Of a stretch of 52,784 bases of DNA, positions 33,764-42,099 are shown piece by piece (position 1 is the first letter of the stretch; the number at the start of each line of letters is the position of its first letter). The DNA is from an uncultured Lachnospiraceae bacterium (GTDB lineage Bacteria > Bacillota > Clostridia > Lachnospirales > Lachnospiraceae), in contig CAJTVQ010000030.1 of NCBI GenBank assembly GCA_910579935.1, positions 1-52,784 on the forward strand, read 5' to 3'. The notes beneath the pieces were generated by a model, which was not told the origin of the DNA, ran no database searches, and saw only the letters and a program-made list of their open reading frames with translations. The translations under genes were made by a program, and so were the position numbers.

Positions 33764-34732
33764 TTATTTCCAATATTTATCCATATACTTTTTGGCACTG
33801 TCTTCCGATAATGAAAATTTTGTCATTAACTGTTTTTGGGATTTTAAGAATGGTATATCCAATTCCTGAAAACTTTCAATTAATGCCTGAATGCCTTGTT
33901 CGATACCTTTTATTTCACCTTCTTTGGCAATTTCATCAAATAAAGTACACATATCACCATCTCCTTTTTCAAAAGCATTGTAATCAATGTTACTGCCTGT
34001 TGCACCTGCGACTGTCATGACTACTGTTTTGTTTACGTTATGCCTTACGGCATATTCTATGACTTTTTTCTTTGCTTCATTCTTTGGTATGCTTTTATCC
34101 AAAATAACTTTTAACATATCGAAAAATGCTACATTGTTCATGTTATGAAGTATTAGGTCATTTTTCCCTGCTTCCACAAGAAGCATTTTATAGTCATTTA
34201 CAAACGGTTTCATTTTATCAGGGATATTCAGCATGTCATGCAGGGTAGTGGCTCCATCCCATGCCTTTTCTCCGTAGTAGACAACAACAGTGATCACGGG
34301 AGTAAACTTATCCGTTTTTCTCATCCTTGAAACATATTCATCCTCAGTCATACCATTTGCATTCTGGTATTTCCCTGCATTGCTGTCATACTGTTTTTTG
34401 TATGTGCCGTAATCATAACCCATGACGCGCATTGGCATGGCATAGTGGATATGCTCCTGTGATTCCAGTCCAAGCAGTGTAAGTTCCACACCGTATGTCA
34501 GGGATTTTTTGCATATTTTTATGCTGTCCCTGGATGCCCTGATATTTTCGGCATAATCCCGATGTTCCAGTATGGAGGATTCTTCCGTGTCCACATCTTC
34601 CAGTTCATCAGGGGAGATGACCTGTTCCCCGCCAAACAGGACGGCATTGAACAGGTCGGCAAACTGCCTGTTGTCATTCCAGTAATTTTTCAGTATGATG
34701 TCTGGTTTTAAAGGCTGTATTCTTTTTGCCAT
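33764..34732 (-). CDS. Rpn family (PD-(D/E)xK) nuclease, transposase_31-like
   Basis: The 322-aa protein belongs to the Rpn/YhgA-like group of recombination-promoting nucleases, common in Lachnospiraceae as 'nuclease family transposase'. ATG 34732 with GAGAGGAAG upstream gives the typical start MAKRIQPLKPDIILKNYW. DLFNAVLFGGEQVI and VELTLLGLESQEHIHYAMP hold the conserved acidic and E-x-Q residues of the nuclease core, and the RVMGYDYGTYKKQY segment follows, as usual. The C-terminal 62 residues form a variable helical region. An internal ATG at codon 261 has its own AAGGAG site. In E. coli, Rpn proteins are toxic anti-phage nucleases. Confidence 0.85.
   Translation of the reverse strand: MAKRIQPLKPDIILKNYWNDNRQFADLFNAVLFGGEQVISPDELEDVDTEESSILEHRDYAENIRASRDSIKICKKSLTYGVELTLLGLESQEHIHYAMPMRVMGYDYGTYKKQYDSNAGKYQNANGMTEDEYVSRMRKTDKFTPVITVVVYYGEKAWDGATTLHDMLNIPDKMKPFVNDYKMLLVEAGKNDLILHNMNNVAFFDMLKVILDKSIPKNEAKKKVIEYAVRHNVNKTVVMTVAGATGSNIDYNAFEKGDGDMCTLFDEIAKEGEIKGIEQGIQALIESFQELDIPFLKSQKQLMTKFSLSEDSAKKYMDKYWK
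33950..33966 (-). promoter_or_regulatory. Internal ribosome binding site and start within rpn
   Basis: On the minus strand AAGGAG (33966-33961) is followed by an 8-base spacer and ATG (33952-33950) in frame with rpn. Initiation here would give a 62-aa C-terminal protein ending at 33764. The SD is better placed than that of the full-length start. Confidence 0.7.
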
Positions 34733-34820
34733 AGTGCAGCTTCCTCTCTTTTGTTGTATTAAGTATACTATGTAAACAGGTTCCATTCAAGTGCCATATA
34801 ATCACATGGCAGGTTCCCCG

Positions 34821-35300
34821 TCAGTTGATTTGCGGCTTTTTTTCCGCATCTTTTGGCTGGTAGATTGTGCTTCCGTATTTTACACGGATGAAGTCCATAT
34901 CCACAGGCTTTGTGTTTTTGTGCGTGGAAGTTCCCCAATGCCATTTTTCCTTTTTGGGGGACCAACGGAAGCCCAGTTCTTTTAACCTGTTCTTTATTGT
35001 TCTTGTGTCAGGCCCGTATACCCATATCCAGCGTCCGACAAGTTCAATCGTGATATTGGCTTTTACTTTTACAAGCTCATTCAGGATGTTTTTCAGTTCG
35101 TCTTCTGAAAAATCAGAAGCATTGTTTTCAGTATGTATGCCTTTGAATGTTTTAATCAGGCGGTCATACTCGCTGTTGATATCCTGCATTGTTTTTGTGG
35201 TATCTGTGTCTGGGTTATTGTCTGGGTGGTACTTCACCAGAAGTTCCTTGTATTTCTGTCGGAGCCCCTCTATATCCGTTATGTTGTCAAACCATTTCAT
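34821..35300 (-). CDS. J-domain protein with C-terminal GRWIWV-type module
   Basis: The 160-aa protein begins MKWFDNITDIEGLRQKYKEL, and its HPD motif in LLVKYHPDNN marks a DnaJ J-domain, which stimulates Hsp70 ATPase. The C-terminal half has ELVGRWIWVYG and KNRLKELGFRWSPKKEKWHWG, a small module frequent in element-encoded J-proteins and probably nucleic-acid or protein binding. ATG 35300 follows AAAGG with good spacing; in-frame sequence further upstream overlaps radC. It starts 14 bp after radC. Element J-proteins may recruit host DnaK for replication. Confidence 0.82.
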   Translation of the reverse strand: MKWFDNITDIEGLRQKYKELLVKYHPDNNPDTDTTKTMQDINSEYDRLIKTFKGIHTENNASDFSEDELKNILNELVKVKANITIELVGRWIWVYGPDTRTIKNRLKELGFRWSPKKEKWHWGTSTHKNTKPVDMDFIRVKYGSTIYQPKDAEKKPQIN

Positions 35301-35313
35301 ATGCACCATCCTT

Positions 35314-35778
35314 TCAGAGAATTCCGCTTTCGCTGAAGCTGAAATAAGCGCTGCCGCCAAGGATAATATGGTCGGACAGTGTAATGTCCATCAGTCTGCA
35401 GGCTTCCTTTAATTTCTGTGTGATCAGGATGTCATCCCTGCTGGGGCTGCAGTCCGTGGATGGGTGGTTATGGCAGAGTATGATGCAGGATGCCCCTGTA
35501 AGAAGAATCCTGATAAATATTTCCCTCACTCCAACGGGAGTCTGATTCACAGTCCCCCTGGAAATAAGGAATACCCCAAGAACCATGCCTTTCATGTTCT
35601 GGGCAAGCATATAGCAGTGTTCTTCTGCCATTTCGTTTAGCTGAAAAACATCATTGAAAAAATCAGCGGTTGCTTTTGGCGTGCAGACCTTATTAGCGGT
35701 ATAATGTATTTCTTTTTCCTTTACCAGTGCTGGCTTTAAGTTCTCTGCAAGTCTGATGTTGTAAAGATTAATCTGCAT
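35314..35778 (-). CDS. RadC-type JAB/MPN domain protein
   Basis: The 154-aa protein is the short RadC form found on mobile elements. The JAMM-like motif is complete in ILCHNHPSTDCSPSRDDI (H-x-H and later D). REIFIRILLTGAS and ITLSDHIILGG are further landmarks. The N-terminal helix-hairpin-helix of chromosomal RadC is missing, which is normal for this type. AGAAAGGA precedes the ATG at 35778, which overlaps the end of the previous gene by 11 bp, indicating coupled translation. RadC-like JAB proteins are element markers of undefined activity. Confidence 0.88.
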   Translation of the reverse strand: MQINLYNIRLAENLKPALVKEKEIHYTANKVCTPKATADFFNDVFQLNEMAEEHCYMLAQNMKGMVLGVFLISRGTVNQTPVGVREIFIRILLTGASCIILCHNHPSTDCSPSRDDILITQKLKEACRLMDITLSDHIILGGSAYFSFSESGIL

Positions 35779-36073
35779 AATCTGGTTGTCCTTTCTGGTT
35801 ATCAGGTTCGCCGTAATAGTATTCTTCAAAAACTTTTTCGCAGTCCTGTTCACTCAGTAATCCATAATGTCCGTGGTTAAGGGAACGTGTTGCTTCATTC
35901 CAGCATGTCCATACAGTGTAAGTCCCGTCTTTCTTCCCTGCGGATACCATGTAAAGGCAGGAGTCATCGGGATGGTATGATTTTTTCCTGACTTTCAGGA
36001 CTTTGTATTCCTGAAGGTTTTTGCTGAAATAAATTTTTATGTGTTCCATTACTTCTGTTAATTCTGTTTCCAT
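35768..36073 (-). CDS. Small hypothetical element protein, 101 aa
   Basis: The product is not recognised. It is acidic with aromatic-rich stretches (YTVWTCWNEATRSLNHGHYG) and ends EEYYYGEPDNQKGQPDYAD. It overlaps radC by 11 bp and follows the DUF262 gene by 80 bp on the same strand. A weak GCGAG lies before ATG 36073; an in-frame ATG eight codons later is possible. Operon position supports it being real. Confidence 0.6.
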   Translation of the reverse strand: METELTEVMEHIKIYFSKNLQEYKVLKVRKKSYHPDDSCLYMVSAGKKDGTYTVWTCWNEATRSLNHGHYGLLSEQDCEKVFEEYYYGEPDNQKGQPDYAD

Positions 36074-36153
36074 AATTTACTATCTCGCTTCCTTTGTTTT
36101 ATGTTTCTTGAAAATAAGGGATGCCACGGAACCCGTAACATCCCTGAATAGAA

Positions 36154-37440
36154 TCATATGTTTTCCCTGCCGTTCAAGAAGGGACTTTCGGGAGGCTCTT
36201 CGGCCAGATCAGATTCAAAGTCGGCAGAAATGAATGCAGGGGCGGAAGTGCCGTCAGATTCTTCCTGCGGGTCTGAATGTTCCGTTTCATTTTCAGTCAG
36301 GGAATCACTTCCCGCTGAATCAGCATCCGTTGAAGGCGTGCTGTTATCTGAAAGGGCAGATTTATCGGCAGAAGAATCCTGTACAGATACATCATCTTCT
36401 TCCAGTTCAAAATACTCCCTGAAATTATTTTCCATGATTTCAATTCTTTTCAGTGTTTTCTCCTTTTTAATGCTGCCCGAAGAACAGTATTCTTTATAGT
36501 TCTCATAGCATTCTTCAAAAAAACAGGAGAACCACTGCCTGAAATACATGGGTCCCACACGGTAGATGCCTTTTGACTCGTTGTAGTTCCTGCCCATTGC
36601 CGTATCCGCGCAGATCATGACGATTGGGATGTTGATTTTTTTCAGCATCTTTTCCCTTTCAGGAAATGCCTTTTCCAGATAATCAATGATGTCGTACAGC
36701 CTTTCTTTCTGTTCCTCCGAATAATTGTTCTTGATGGAGGAAGCATACCGCATGATCTCATCAGCGGAGATAGAGGAAAATTCATAGCCCCCATACCTGT
36801 TATCCAGAAGCATCATTGCCTGCAGTAAGGTACACATGTCATCGGATTTCCTTCTCTGCAGGGCAGAGAACTGGCAGATTTCTGAAAAGAACCTGTCAGA
36901 CAGGATTGACTTGATGAACCTTGCATTTTCAACTCCGCATAACGGCATGGCTTTCTGCGGTTTTGATAATGGTGTGCTGTTGTTGAGCCTGAAAAAAATT
37001 TCTTCTATCAGGTCATCGTCTGCATCCTCAAACCCATAGATGGTAAACTTGAAGCGCAGGAGTTCCTGCTGGCATTCCGTATCAAGGTCCGTAAAATATT
37101 TGCCGCCTAATTCGTAGGTGACATCATCAATGACAACAGACGGAGTTTCTTCATCAAGCGGATATCTGCCGTCTAAGTAGTCGAAAGCCGTTGATAACCT
37201 CTGCTTTCCGTCTAAAATTGAATAAGAATAGTCCTTTTCATTGACTGCTTCCTTCAAACAGTAGACAGGAGGGACAGGATAGTTTGCAAGGAGGCTGTGT
37301 ATTAACAGGCTCTTTTTCAGCCGATCCCCCTCCCATTGTCCAGATTGGCGTTGGATTACATGGTCCATCTGGAGGGTGTTTTTTCCATCATACATGCTTT
37401 TTAAGTTTTTTACTGTCCAGTTTAAAGTCGTTTTAATCAT
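36154..37440 (-). CDS. DUF262 domain protein (GmrSD/ParB-like N-terminal type)
   Basis: The 428-aa protein has a DUF262 domain with QMDHVIQRQSGQW at about 24-36 and the DGKQRLSTAFDYLDG motif at 77-91 (family consensus DGQQR). DUF262 is the NTPase/DGQR-type domain of GmrSD restriction enzymes and relatives. Here the HNH partner domain (DUF1524) is missing. The C-terminal 90 residues are very acidic and low in complexity (SADKSALSDNSTPSTDADS). GGAAGGAG precedes ATG 37440; residues upstream in frame are not family-like. It may be a defence or stability factor of the element. Confidence 0.82.
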   Translation of the reverse strand: MIKTTLNWTVKNLKSMYDGKNTLQMDHVIQRQSGQWEGDRLKKSLLIHSLLANYPVPPVYCLKEAVNEKDYSYSILDGKQRLSTAFDYLDGRYPLDEETPSVVIDDVTYELGGKYFTDLDTECQQELLRFKFTIYGFEDADDDLIEEIFFRLNNSTPLSKPQKAMPLCGVENARFIKSILSDRFFSEICQFSALQRRKSDDMCTLLQAMMLLDNRYGGYEFSSISADEIMRYASSIKNNYSEEQKERLYDIIDYLEKAFPEREKMLKKINIPIVMICADTAMGRNYNESKGIYRVGPMYFRQWFSCFFEECYENYKEYCSSGSIKKEKTLKRIEIMENNFREYFELEEDDVSVQDSSADKSALSDNSTPSTDADSAGSDSLTENETEHSDPQEESDGTSAPAFISADFESDLAEEPPESPFLNGRENI

Positions 37441-37554
37441 TTCAGATTCTCCTTCCAGAAATAAATTTTTGCCATAATTAAAAGTGGAACTGGAGACTGC
37501 AGCAGAGTACAGCCCCATTTCCATATGTCCTGCTATTATACGATAACTTCTGTT

Positions 37555-38454
37555 TTACATCGTTATCCTGTCAGTTTCCCTTGAATAGAAATACACATGG
37601 TCGGACAGGGTTTCCTCCCTTTCCACCTGTGTCCTGTTCACTTCCTGTACCATTTCCGATAATTCCCTGCCGTTCCCTGCTGTTTCGCCTGCAGGGACAA
37701 GGAGAACTTCATGGATGCTGGAAGGTATGATATAAAGGTCGTCCTGTATTTCATCCGCAAAGTTTTTCAGCAAGTCTGGGCAGAGGATGCCAATGGAGCC
37801 GTTCATTTTGGTCTGGCTGGTGAGGACATACATGCTGGTGCCCGCCCTGCTGTCCAGTCCGTACAGATCCATACCGCCCATAAGTTCCATGATGATATCC
37901 CCCATGTTCCGTATGTTCGGCGGAAACAGGCGGAATGTGTTTTCCTTCGCCGTCTGGATCACCTCATTTTTGTCTTTACCCCAAAGGGCAGGGAACCTGT
38001 CCTGTATCAGGATGGTTGCGGGACAGTCCATATCCACCAGATAATAGCAGATGACTGCAAGGTCTAAAAACCTCTCATGGGGTGTTGTCTCCAGTAATTC
38101 CTGATTGTCACTGTAATTTACCAGTTTGCAGGCCAGTCGGGATTTTGCTGTTTCCCATTTTGTAAAGCCAGTTAAATCAAACCTGCTGTTTTGGGGCTTG
38201 TTAGAATGGTAACATTCCAGTATGTCCTGTTCGACTTTTTTCAGGTCTGCCCTGCCGTCTGCATATTCCTCATAATAGAAATCAAGATAGATGGTGGGGG
38301 CGATATTGTACCCTTCCTCCGTGATGACGAGCCCCGTCAGTTTTGTGCCGTTGTTTTTCAGTGTCGGTCTTATGCTGATGGTGAAACTGTCCCCTAATTC
38401 CTTCTGGATGTCCCTTTTGATGGTGTTGCAGAAATTTTCCATGGTCATTGACAT
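37555..38454 (-). CDS. DUF5688 family protein (second copy)
   Basis: The 299-aa protein matches DUF5688, frequent in Lachnospiraceae mobile elements. It shows TSMYVLTSQTKMNGS, IYIIPSSIHEVL-type sequence (DDLYIIPSSIHEVLLVPAG), and the terminal EMVQEVNRTQVEREETLSD followed by HVYFYSRETD. Function is unknown. It lies 17 bp downstream of ssb and shares its fold with the gene on the other side of ssb. The conserved role with SSB suggests a link to element DNA metabolism, but that is inference. Confidence 0.82.
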   Translation of the reverse strand: MSMTMENFCNTIKRDIQKELGDSFTISIRPTLKNNGTKLTGLVITEEGYNIAPTIYLDFYYEEYADGRADLKKVEQDILECYHSNKPQNSRFDLTGFTKWETAKSRLACKLVNYSDNQELLETTPHERFLDLAVICYYLVDMDCPATILIQDRFPALWGKDKNEVIQTAKENTFRLFPPNIRNMGDIIMELMGGMDLYGLDSRAGTSMYVLTSQTKMNGSIGILCPDLLKNFADEIQDDLYIIPSSIHEVLLVPAGETAGNGRELSEMVQEVNRTQVEREETLSDHVYFYSRETDRITM

Positions 38455-38471
38455 ATCTTTTCCTCCATATC

Positions 38472-38807
38472 TTATTCAGGTTTTTTGGTTTCAAGGAATT
38501 CTAATGAATCAATTAAGATTTCATTGCTGTAAATTTTCTGCCCGTCTTTCTCATAATTGTTGTTTTTGAGTCTTCCAATAACCATGAGCTTTGTCCCCTT
38601 TGAACAGTAAGATTCGATGACTTCTGCCAGTTTGTTCCATGCTGAACATCGGAAAAAGTCTGTCGGGTAGTTCCCGTTTTCTGATTTCTTCATGGACATG
38701 TCGGGGACCGCAAAGTTGAACACTGCATGTGCAACGGGTTCCTTTCCACTTGAATAAGTGACGGTTGGTTCTGCCGTCAGTCTTCCTGTTAATATGATTT
38801 GGTTCAT
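38472..38807 (-). CDS. ssb: Single-stranded DNA-binding protein (element type)
   Basis: The 111-aa OB-fold protein starts MNQIILTGRLTAEPTVTY, the SSB hallmark, with PTDFFRCSAWNKLAEVI and LMVIGRLKNNNYEKDG in the expected places. It lacks the glycine-rich tail and the acidic DDDxxF tip that recruits host proteins, which suggests a plasmid or element SSB. It sits between two DUF5688 genes. ATG 38807 gives the canonical start; an ATG five codons upstream is possible. Confidence 0.88.
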   Translation of the reverse strand: MNQIILTGRLTAEPTVTYSSGKEPVAHAVFNFAVPDMSMKKSENGNYPTDFFRCSAWNKLAEVIESYCSKGTKLMVIGRLKNNNYEKDGQKIYSNEILIDSLEFLETKKPE

Positions 38808-38845
38808 ACTGAATACCTGCATACTTTTTGTATGCTTTTCCTTTC

Positions 38846-39769
38846 TTAAGAATTTGCTGACTGGAAGAAGCCTTTTCCAATGCTTCTCCCGTCCGATAAA
38901 ACAAAACCCCTGTTTTTGCAGTAGTAGTAGGCCTTTGTTCCCAAAATTTCATTTTCGTGTACCTGTGCCGCATTAACTTCCTGATTCATTTTGGTAATGG
39001 CATCCATGTCAGAGTTATCAGGCGCAGGGAAAAACAGGACTTCATGCACGGAGGAGAAGACGACGTAGAAATTGCCGTATTTTTCGGCAAAATCACTCAG
39101 TACGTCATCAAACAGTACAGCAGACGCGCCGAAAATCTTCTCCCTGTTTGTCAGCACCCATAGAAGGTTCTGATGGGTATCTGCTGTCATAGGGGAGTCC
39201 TGCATTCCGATCACATTGTTTATGGACATTAATTCAATGCCAGAATTTTTTCTGGTGTTTCCCAAGGCAAGTGAAAACAGGGTTTCCCTGTCAATGCCCC
39301 ATATCGGCAGGAATCCGTTGTGTACCAGAAAGTCTGCATTCACTTCGCCAGAGTGTTCGACAAGGCAGTGGACCGTAACGGCAAAGTCATCCAGAAAAGG
39401 CATATGGGGGACATCCCTGAGCAGTTCCGCGTTAAGGTGTCTGTTGATGAGCCTCACATAAAGCCTGCCCTTTATATAGGAAAGGTCAGTAAAAGAAGCA
39501 GTATCAAAGCTCATGGGAAGGGATACTGCTTGAAAGTAAGCCTTTAGGATGCTGTTTGCCACATCCTTAACGGATGAGCCGTTTTCCATGGCTTCGTAAA
39601 AAGGCTCCATGTTAATGGTCGGGGCGATGTTTTCTCCATCTTTTACGATAACCAGTGCATCCTGCTCCATGTTTGTTTTCAGCACTTTTTGGATGGTGCC
39701 GTGGTAGCCGTTTCCTAATTTTCTGGAAACCGCTTCCAAAATGAGTCGTTTCATTTCTTCTTTGTTCAT
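38846..39769 (-). CDS. DUF5688 family protein (first copy)
   Basis: The 307-aa protein is the diverged paralogue of the gene after ssb. NLLWVLTNREKIFGASAVLF, FYVVFSSVHEVLFFPAPD and MNQEVNAAQVHENEILG followed by AYYYC align with that protein in order. It is the first gene of the minus-strand module; AAAGGAGAAACTT precedes its ATG. An attenuator-like hairpin lies 29 bp upstream. Function unknown. Confidence 0.8.
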   Translation of the reverse strand: MNKEEMKRLILEAVSRKLGNGYHGTIQKVLKTNMEQDALVIVKDGENIAPTINMEPFYEAMENGSSVKDVANSILKAYFQAVSLPMSFDTASFTDLSYIKGRLYVRLINRHLNAELLRDVPHMPFLDDFAVTVHCLVEHSGEVNADFLVHNGFLPIWGIDRETLFSLALGNTRKNSGIELMSINNVIGMQDSPMTADTHQNLLWVLTNREKIFGASAVLFDDVLSDFAEKYGNFYVVFSSVHEVLFFPAPDNSDMDAITKMNQEVNAAQVHENEILGTKAYYYCKNRGFVLSDGRSIGKGFFQSANS

Positions 39770-39797
39770 AAGTTTCTCCTTTCAGGGTAGTGTGGAC

Positions 39798-39829
39798 AAA
39801 AAAGCAGACACCTCTTTTATGATGCCTGC
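39798..39829 (-). terminator. Attenuator-like terminator at the head of the minus-strand module
   Basis: On the minus strand GCAGGCA (39829-39823) pairs with TGTCTGC (39810-39804), one G-U, followed by six T (39803-39798). It lies upstream of the first gene of the module, so it would terminate a short leader RNA unless antitermination occurs. Confidence 0.6.
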
Positions 39830-40336
39830 CAGTTTCATAAGTTACAGTTACAATATTTCTTTAAACCTGCTATCCGCCAAAATAGTTGTTTACGGTTCTA
39901 TTCTATAAGTATTTGGATTCGGAATAACAGGGGAGACAGATATTATTCTGTGTCACAGGATGCGATATGGACTCTTGGTTATTGATTGGAATATCTTTTT
40001 TATAATGTTGGTGTATAGAGATAAGGAAACTATTTTTGGTTGTTTGAAAAGGAGCCTTGCCATAAGGCATTCATCCATAATCTATACTTCTTATAAATAT
40101 ACCAGGGTGCTGTTTAGCAATGTGAAAAAGGAGATGCTTCGGCAGTTTCATACAGGGTACAGAATATATGGTATTCTGCAGACCTGCCTATCGCCAGCTT
40201 AGTTGACATCAGGATGCCTTGAGAGCAGGGCAGTGTTACGAGGGAAGTGGTTATATAGGAAAAGAGATAAACAGGAAAAATAATATACAGGATTCATTCA
40301 GTCTTACTGGATGAAGGGCAAAAACAAAAGTTTTTG
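39830..40336. other. Noncoding interval between divergent accessory modules
   Basis: No convincing gene was found. An 80-codon frame at 39960-40202 lacks a ribosome binding site and recognisable domain. The interval is flanked by a minus-strand terminator (39798-39829) and a plus-strand terminator (40337-40378), the arrangement expected if leader RNAs or small RNAs start inside it in both directions. Confidence 0.45.
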
Positions 40337-40378
40337 GGTGGGAATGTCTTTTTATGATGTTCCCGCCTTTTATTTTTT
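40337..40378 (+). terminator. Strong stem-loop and T tract upstream of the 40417 gene
   Basis: GGTGGGAATGTC (40337-40348) pairs with GATGTTCCCGCC (40356-40367), twelve pairs including three G-U, followed by TTTTATTTTTT. It ends 39 bp before the next start codon and has no upstream gene, so it may be an attenuator or end a small RNA. Confidence 0.75.
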
Positions 40379-40416
40379 ATATAGATAAAAAGGTTCTGGA
40401 AGCGGAGGTGATGGGA

Positions 40417-41022
40417 ATGAAAGAACATATCAGACACTGGTACCCGAAAGATGGGAGGTTTTTCAAAGTGCTTTCCATAGCAGGGAATATCAGGCAGGAA
40501 GATGCGGAGAAGATAGATATATCGGCAAGCAGACTTAAAAATATGGAGAAGGATAAGCTGATAGAGAAGGTGACTTATCCCTCAAGGTATAATAAGAACC
40601 CTAAAAGCAATATAAGTTATGCATTAACCAAAAAGGGAAAAGACTTTATTGGGAAGAAATATGGAATAAGTAGATGTCAGAATGCCCATGCAGCGGAACA
40701 TAACTGTAAAGTGGCGGAAGTTATTTGTAATCTGGACAAGAAGGAGATTGACACAGTACAGGCAGAATGGCAGACAAGGGATCAGATGGAAGAGGCACTA
40801 GAGCAGATGAGGCAGGAAGGAGATTATGACCAGTATGATTACTATATGGATTTATGGAAGGCTGGCCTTATAAGTGCTGTAGATGTAGTATATACTTCCG
40901 CTAAGACAGGGGAGATGGTATGCTGCGAAGTTGTTACAAACAGCTATAAAGAATCAGACATACAGGCCAAAGAATACTGTGGAGAGATTCTGCAGACAAA
41001 GGTTGAGTATGTGAGGGTGTAG
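40417..41022 (+). CDS. Winged-helix plus nuclease-like accessory protein
   Basis: The 201-aa protein begins with a winged-helix-like module (NIRQEDAEKIDISASRLKNM, then ALTKKGKDFIGKKYG). Its C-terminal part, ISAVDVVYTSAKTGEMVCCEVVTNSY, has the D-x(n)-E-V-x spacing of restriction-endonuclease-like folds but no clear lysine, so activity is doubtful. GGAGGTG (40404-40410) lies six bases before ATG 40417; ATG 40411 touches the site. A similar arrangement is seen in element replication-relaxation proteins. No specific family was recognised. Confidence 0.6.
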   Translation: MKEHIRHWYPKDGRFFKVLSIAGNIRQEDAEKIDISASRLKNMEKDKLIEKVTYPSRYNKNPKSNISYALTKKGKDFIGKKYGISRCQNAHAAEHNCKVAEVICNLDKKEIDTVQAEWQTRDQMEEALEQMRQEGDYDQYDYYMDLWKAGLISAVDVVYTSAKTGEMVCCEVVTNSYKESDIQAKEYCGEILQTKVEYVRV

Positions 41023-41031
41023 AAAAAGTAT

Positions 41032-41059
41032 TTGACAAAACAGGAGAGTATGATATTCT
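41032..41059 (+). promoter_or_regulatory. Candidate promoter of the nucleotidyltransferase gene
   Basis: TTGACA (41032-41037) is followed 16 bp later by TATTCT (41054-41059), 58 bp before the start codon. The -35 is perfect and the -10 moderate. Confidence 0.55.
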
Positions 41060-41117
41060 ATAACGATACAGTTATAAGATTGTATGGGTGGCATGGGCGG
41101 AAAGGAGAACTATATAT

Positions 41118-41774
41118 ATGTACCATTACATTCAGGACAAGGAGTTCTTGAAACGCCTGAAGGGCACCTGCCATGATATCGTCAATCAATTAGTTCAAAG
41201 TATCAACAACGATTCTGTTATGACAGTGAAAGCCTGTCTTGTCGGAAGTGGAGCTAAAAATTTGATAACACGGAATGAAAATGAGCCGATAGATTTGGAC
41301 TATAATTTGTGTATTGTAAGCACTGAATCTATTGATATTTTGGATGGTCATGAGATAAAGGAGTATGTCAGAAAGCAGTTTAACAAGATTCTTTATTCAA
41401 ATGGCTGGGATGATTGCCATGATTCAACATCTGCACTTACAACGGGAAAGAGGGTTTTCCAGAGGGGGAATCAAACAGCATTCAGCATTGATATTGCAAT
41501 AACTTGTAAATATCATAATAACTGGCAGAGGCTTATCCATCAAAAAACAGGTTTAGTTAATCTGGACAGGTATTATTGGAATGAAGTTCAGGATTCAGGG
41601 AAACTGGAAGAAAAGGTTCGCGTCATAAAATCTGAGAATTTGTGGGGCGAAGTGCGGCATGTCTATCTTGAAAAGAAGAATTTTTACCTGTGCAGAAACG
41701 ATTATAATCATCCGTCTTTTGTTGTATATGTGGAAGCTGTTAATCAAATTTATAATAAATATTTTATCTTTTAA
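41118..41774 (+). CDS. Nucleotidyltransferase-fold protein
   Basis: The 218-aa protein has a Pol-beta-type nucleotidyltransferase core: GSGAKN at 43-48, then IDLDYNLCIV with two aspartates (59, 61), and a third acidic position in AFSIDIAITCKY. A helical C-terminal region follows. Such minimal enzymes include MNT-like antitoxins, CD-NTases and tRNA-modifying toxins; its size and the element context suggest defence or toxin-antitoxin use, but the substrate is unknown. AAAGGAG (41101-41107) lies ten bases before ATG 41118; an ATG at 41088 is an alternative. A terminator follows, so the transcript is monocistronic. Confidence 0.7.
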   Translation: MYHYIQDKEFLKRLKGTCHDIVNQLVQSINNDSVMTVKACLVGSGAKNLITRNENEPIDLDYNLCIVSTESIDILDGHEIKEYVRKQFNKILYSNGWDDCHDSTSALTTGKRVFQRGNQTAFSIDIAITCKYHNNWQRLIHQKTGLVNLDRYYWNEVQDSGKLEEKVRVIKSENLWGEVRHVYLEKKNFYLCRNDYNHPSFVVYVEAVNQIYNKYFIF

Positions 41775-41805
41775 AGGAAATAATGTAAAAATAATTTATT
41801 TTATG

Positions 41806-41836
41806 GCATTGGAATAAAATATCCAGTGCTTTTTTG
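41806..41836 (+). terminator. Terminator of the nucleotidyltransferase gene
   Basis: GCATTGGA (41806-41813) pairs with TCCAGTGC (41822-41829), one G-U, followed by seven T. The remaining 41837-42099 holds two more hairpins (GGCGGATG / CATCTGCC at about 41920-41943, and AAGTGTG / CACACTT at about 41951-41980) but no gene. Confidence 0.85.
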
Positions 41837-42099
41837 TTCGGGAAAAACTTTTGATTGTACATAAAATCTATTGTAATCAAAAAATATGACTGTATAATGA
41901 GTAACAATATAATAGAAAAAGGCGGATGCGGGTAACATCTGCCTGTAAAATAAAGTGTGCAATCATTCACCAATCACACTTGATTTCTGTATCATTATAA
42001 CGTAAAAAGACAGAAATACAACAGATTTACTGCATAATAAGCAGTGTTTACATAGACAGAATGATTGCTCCTGAAATTTGTAATGAAGGGAGTATTTTT

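Noticed and set aside
39960..40202. 80-codon ORF between the divergent modules
   Set aside because: No ribosome binding site or recognisable protein features; composition fits noncoding DNA.
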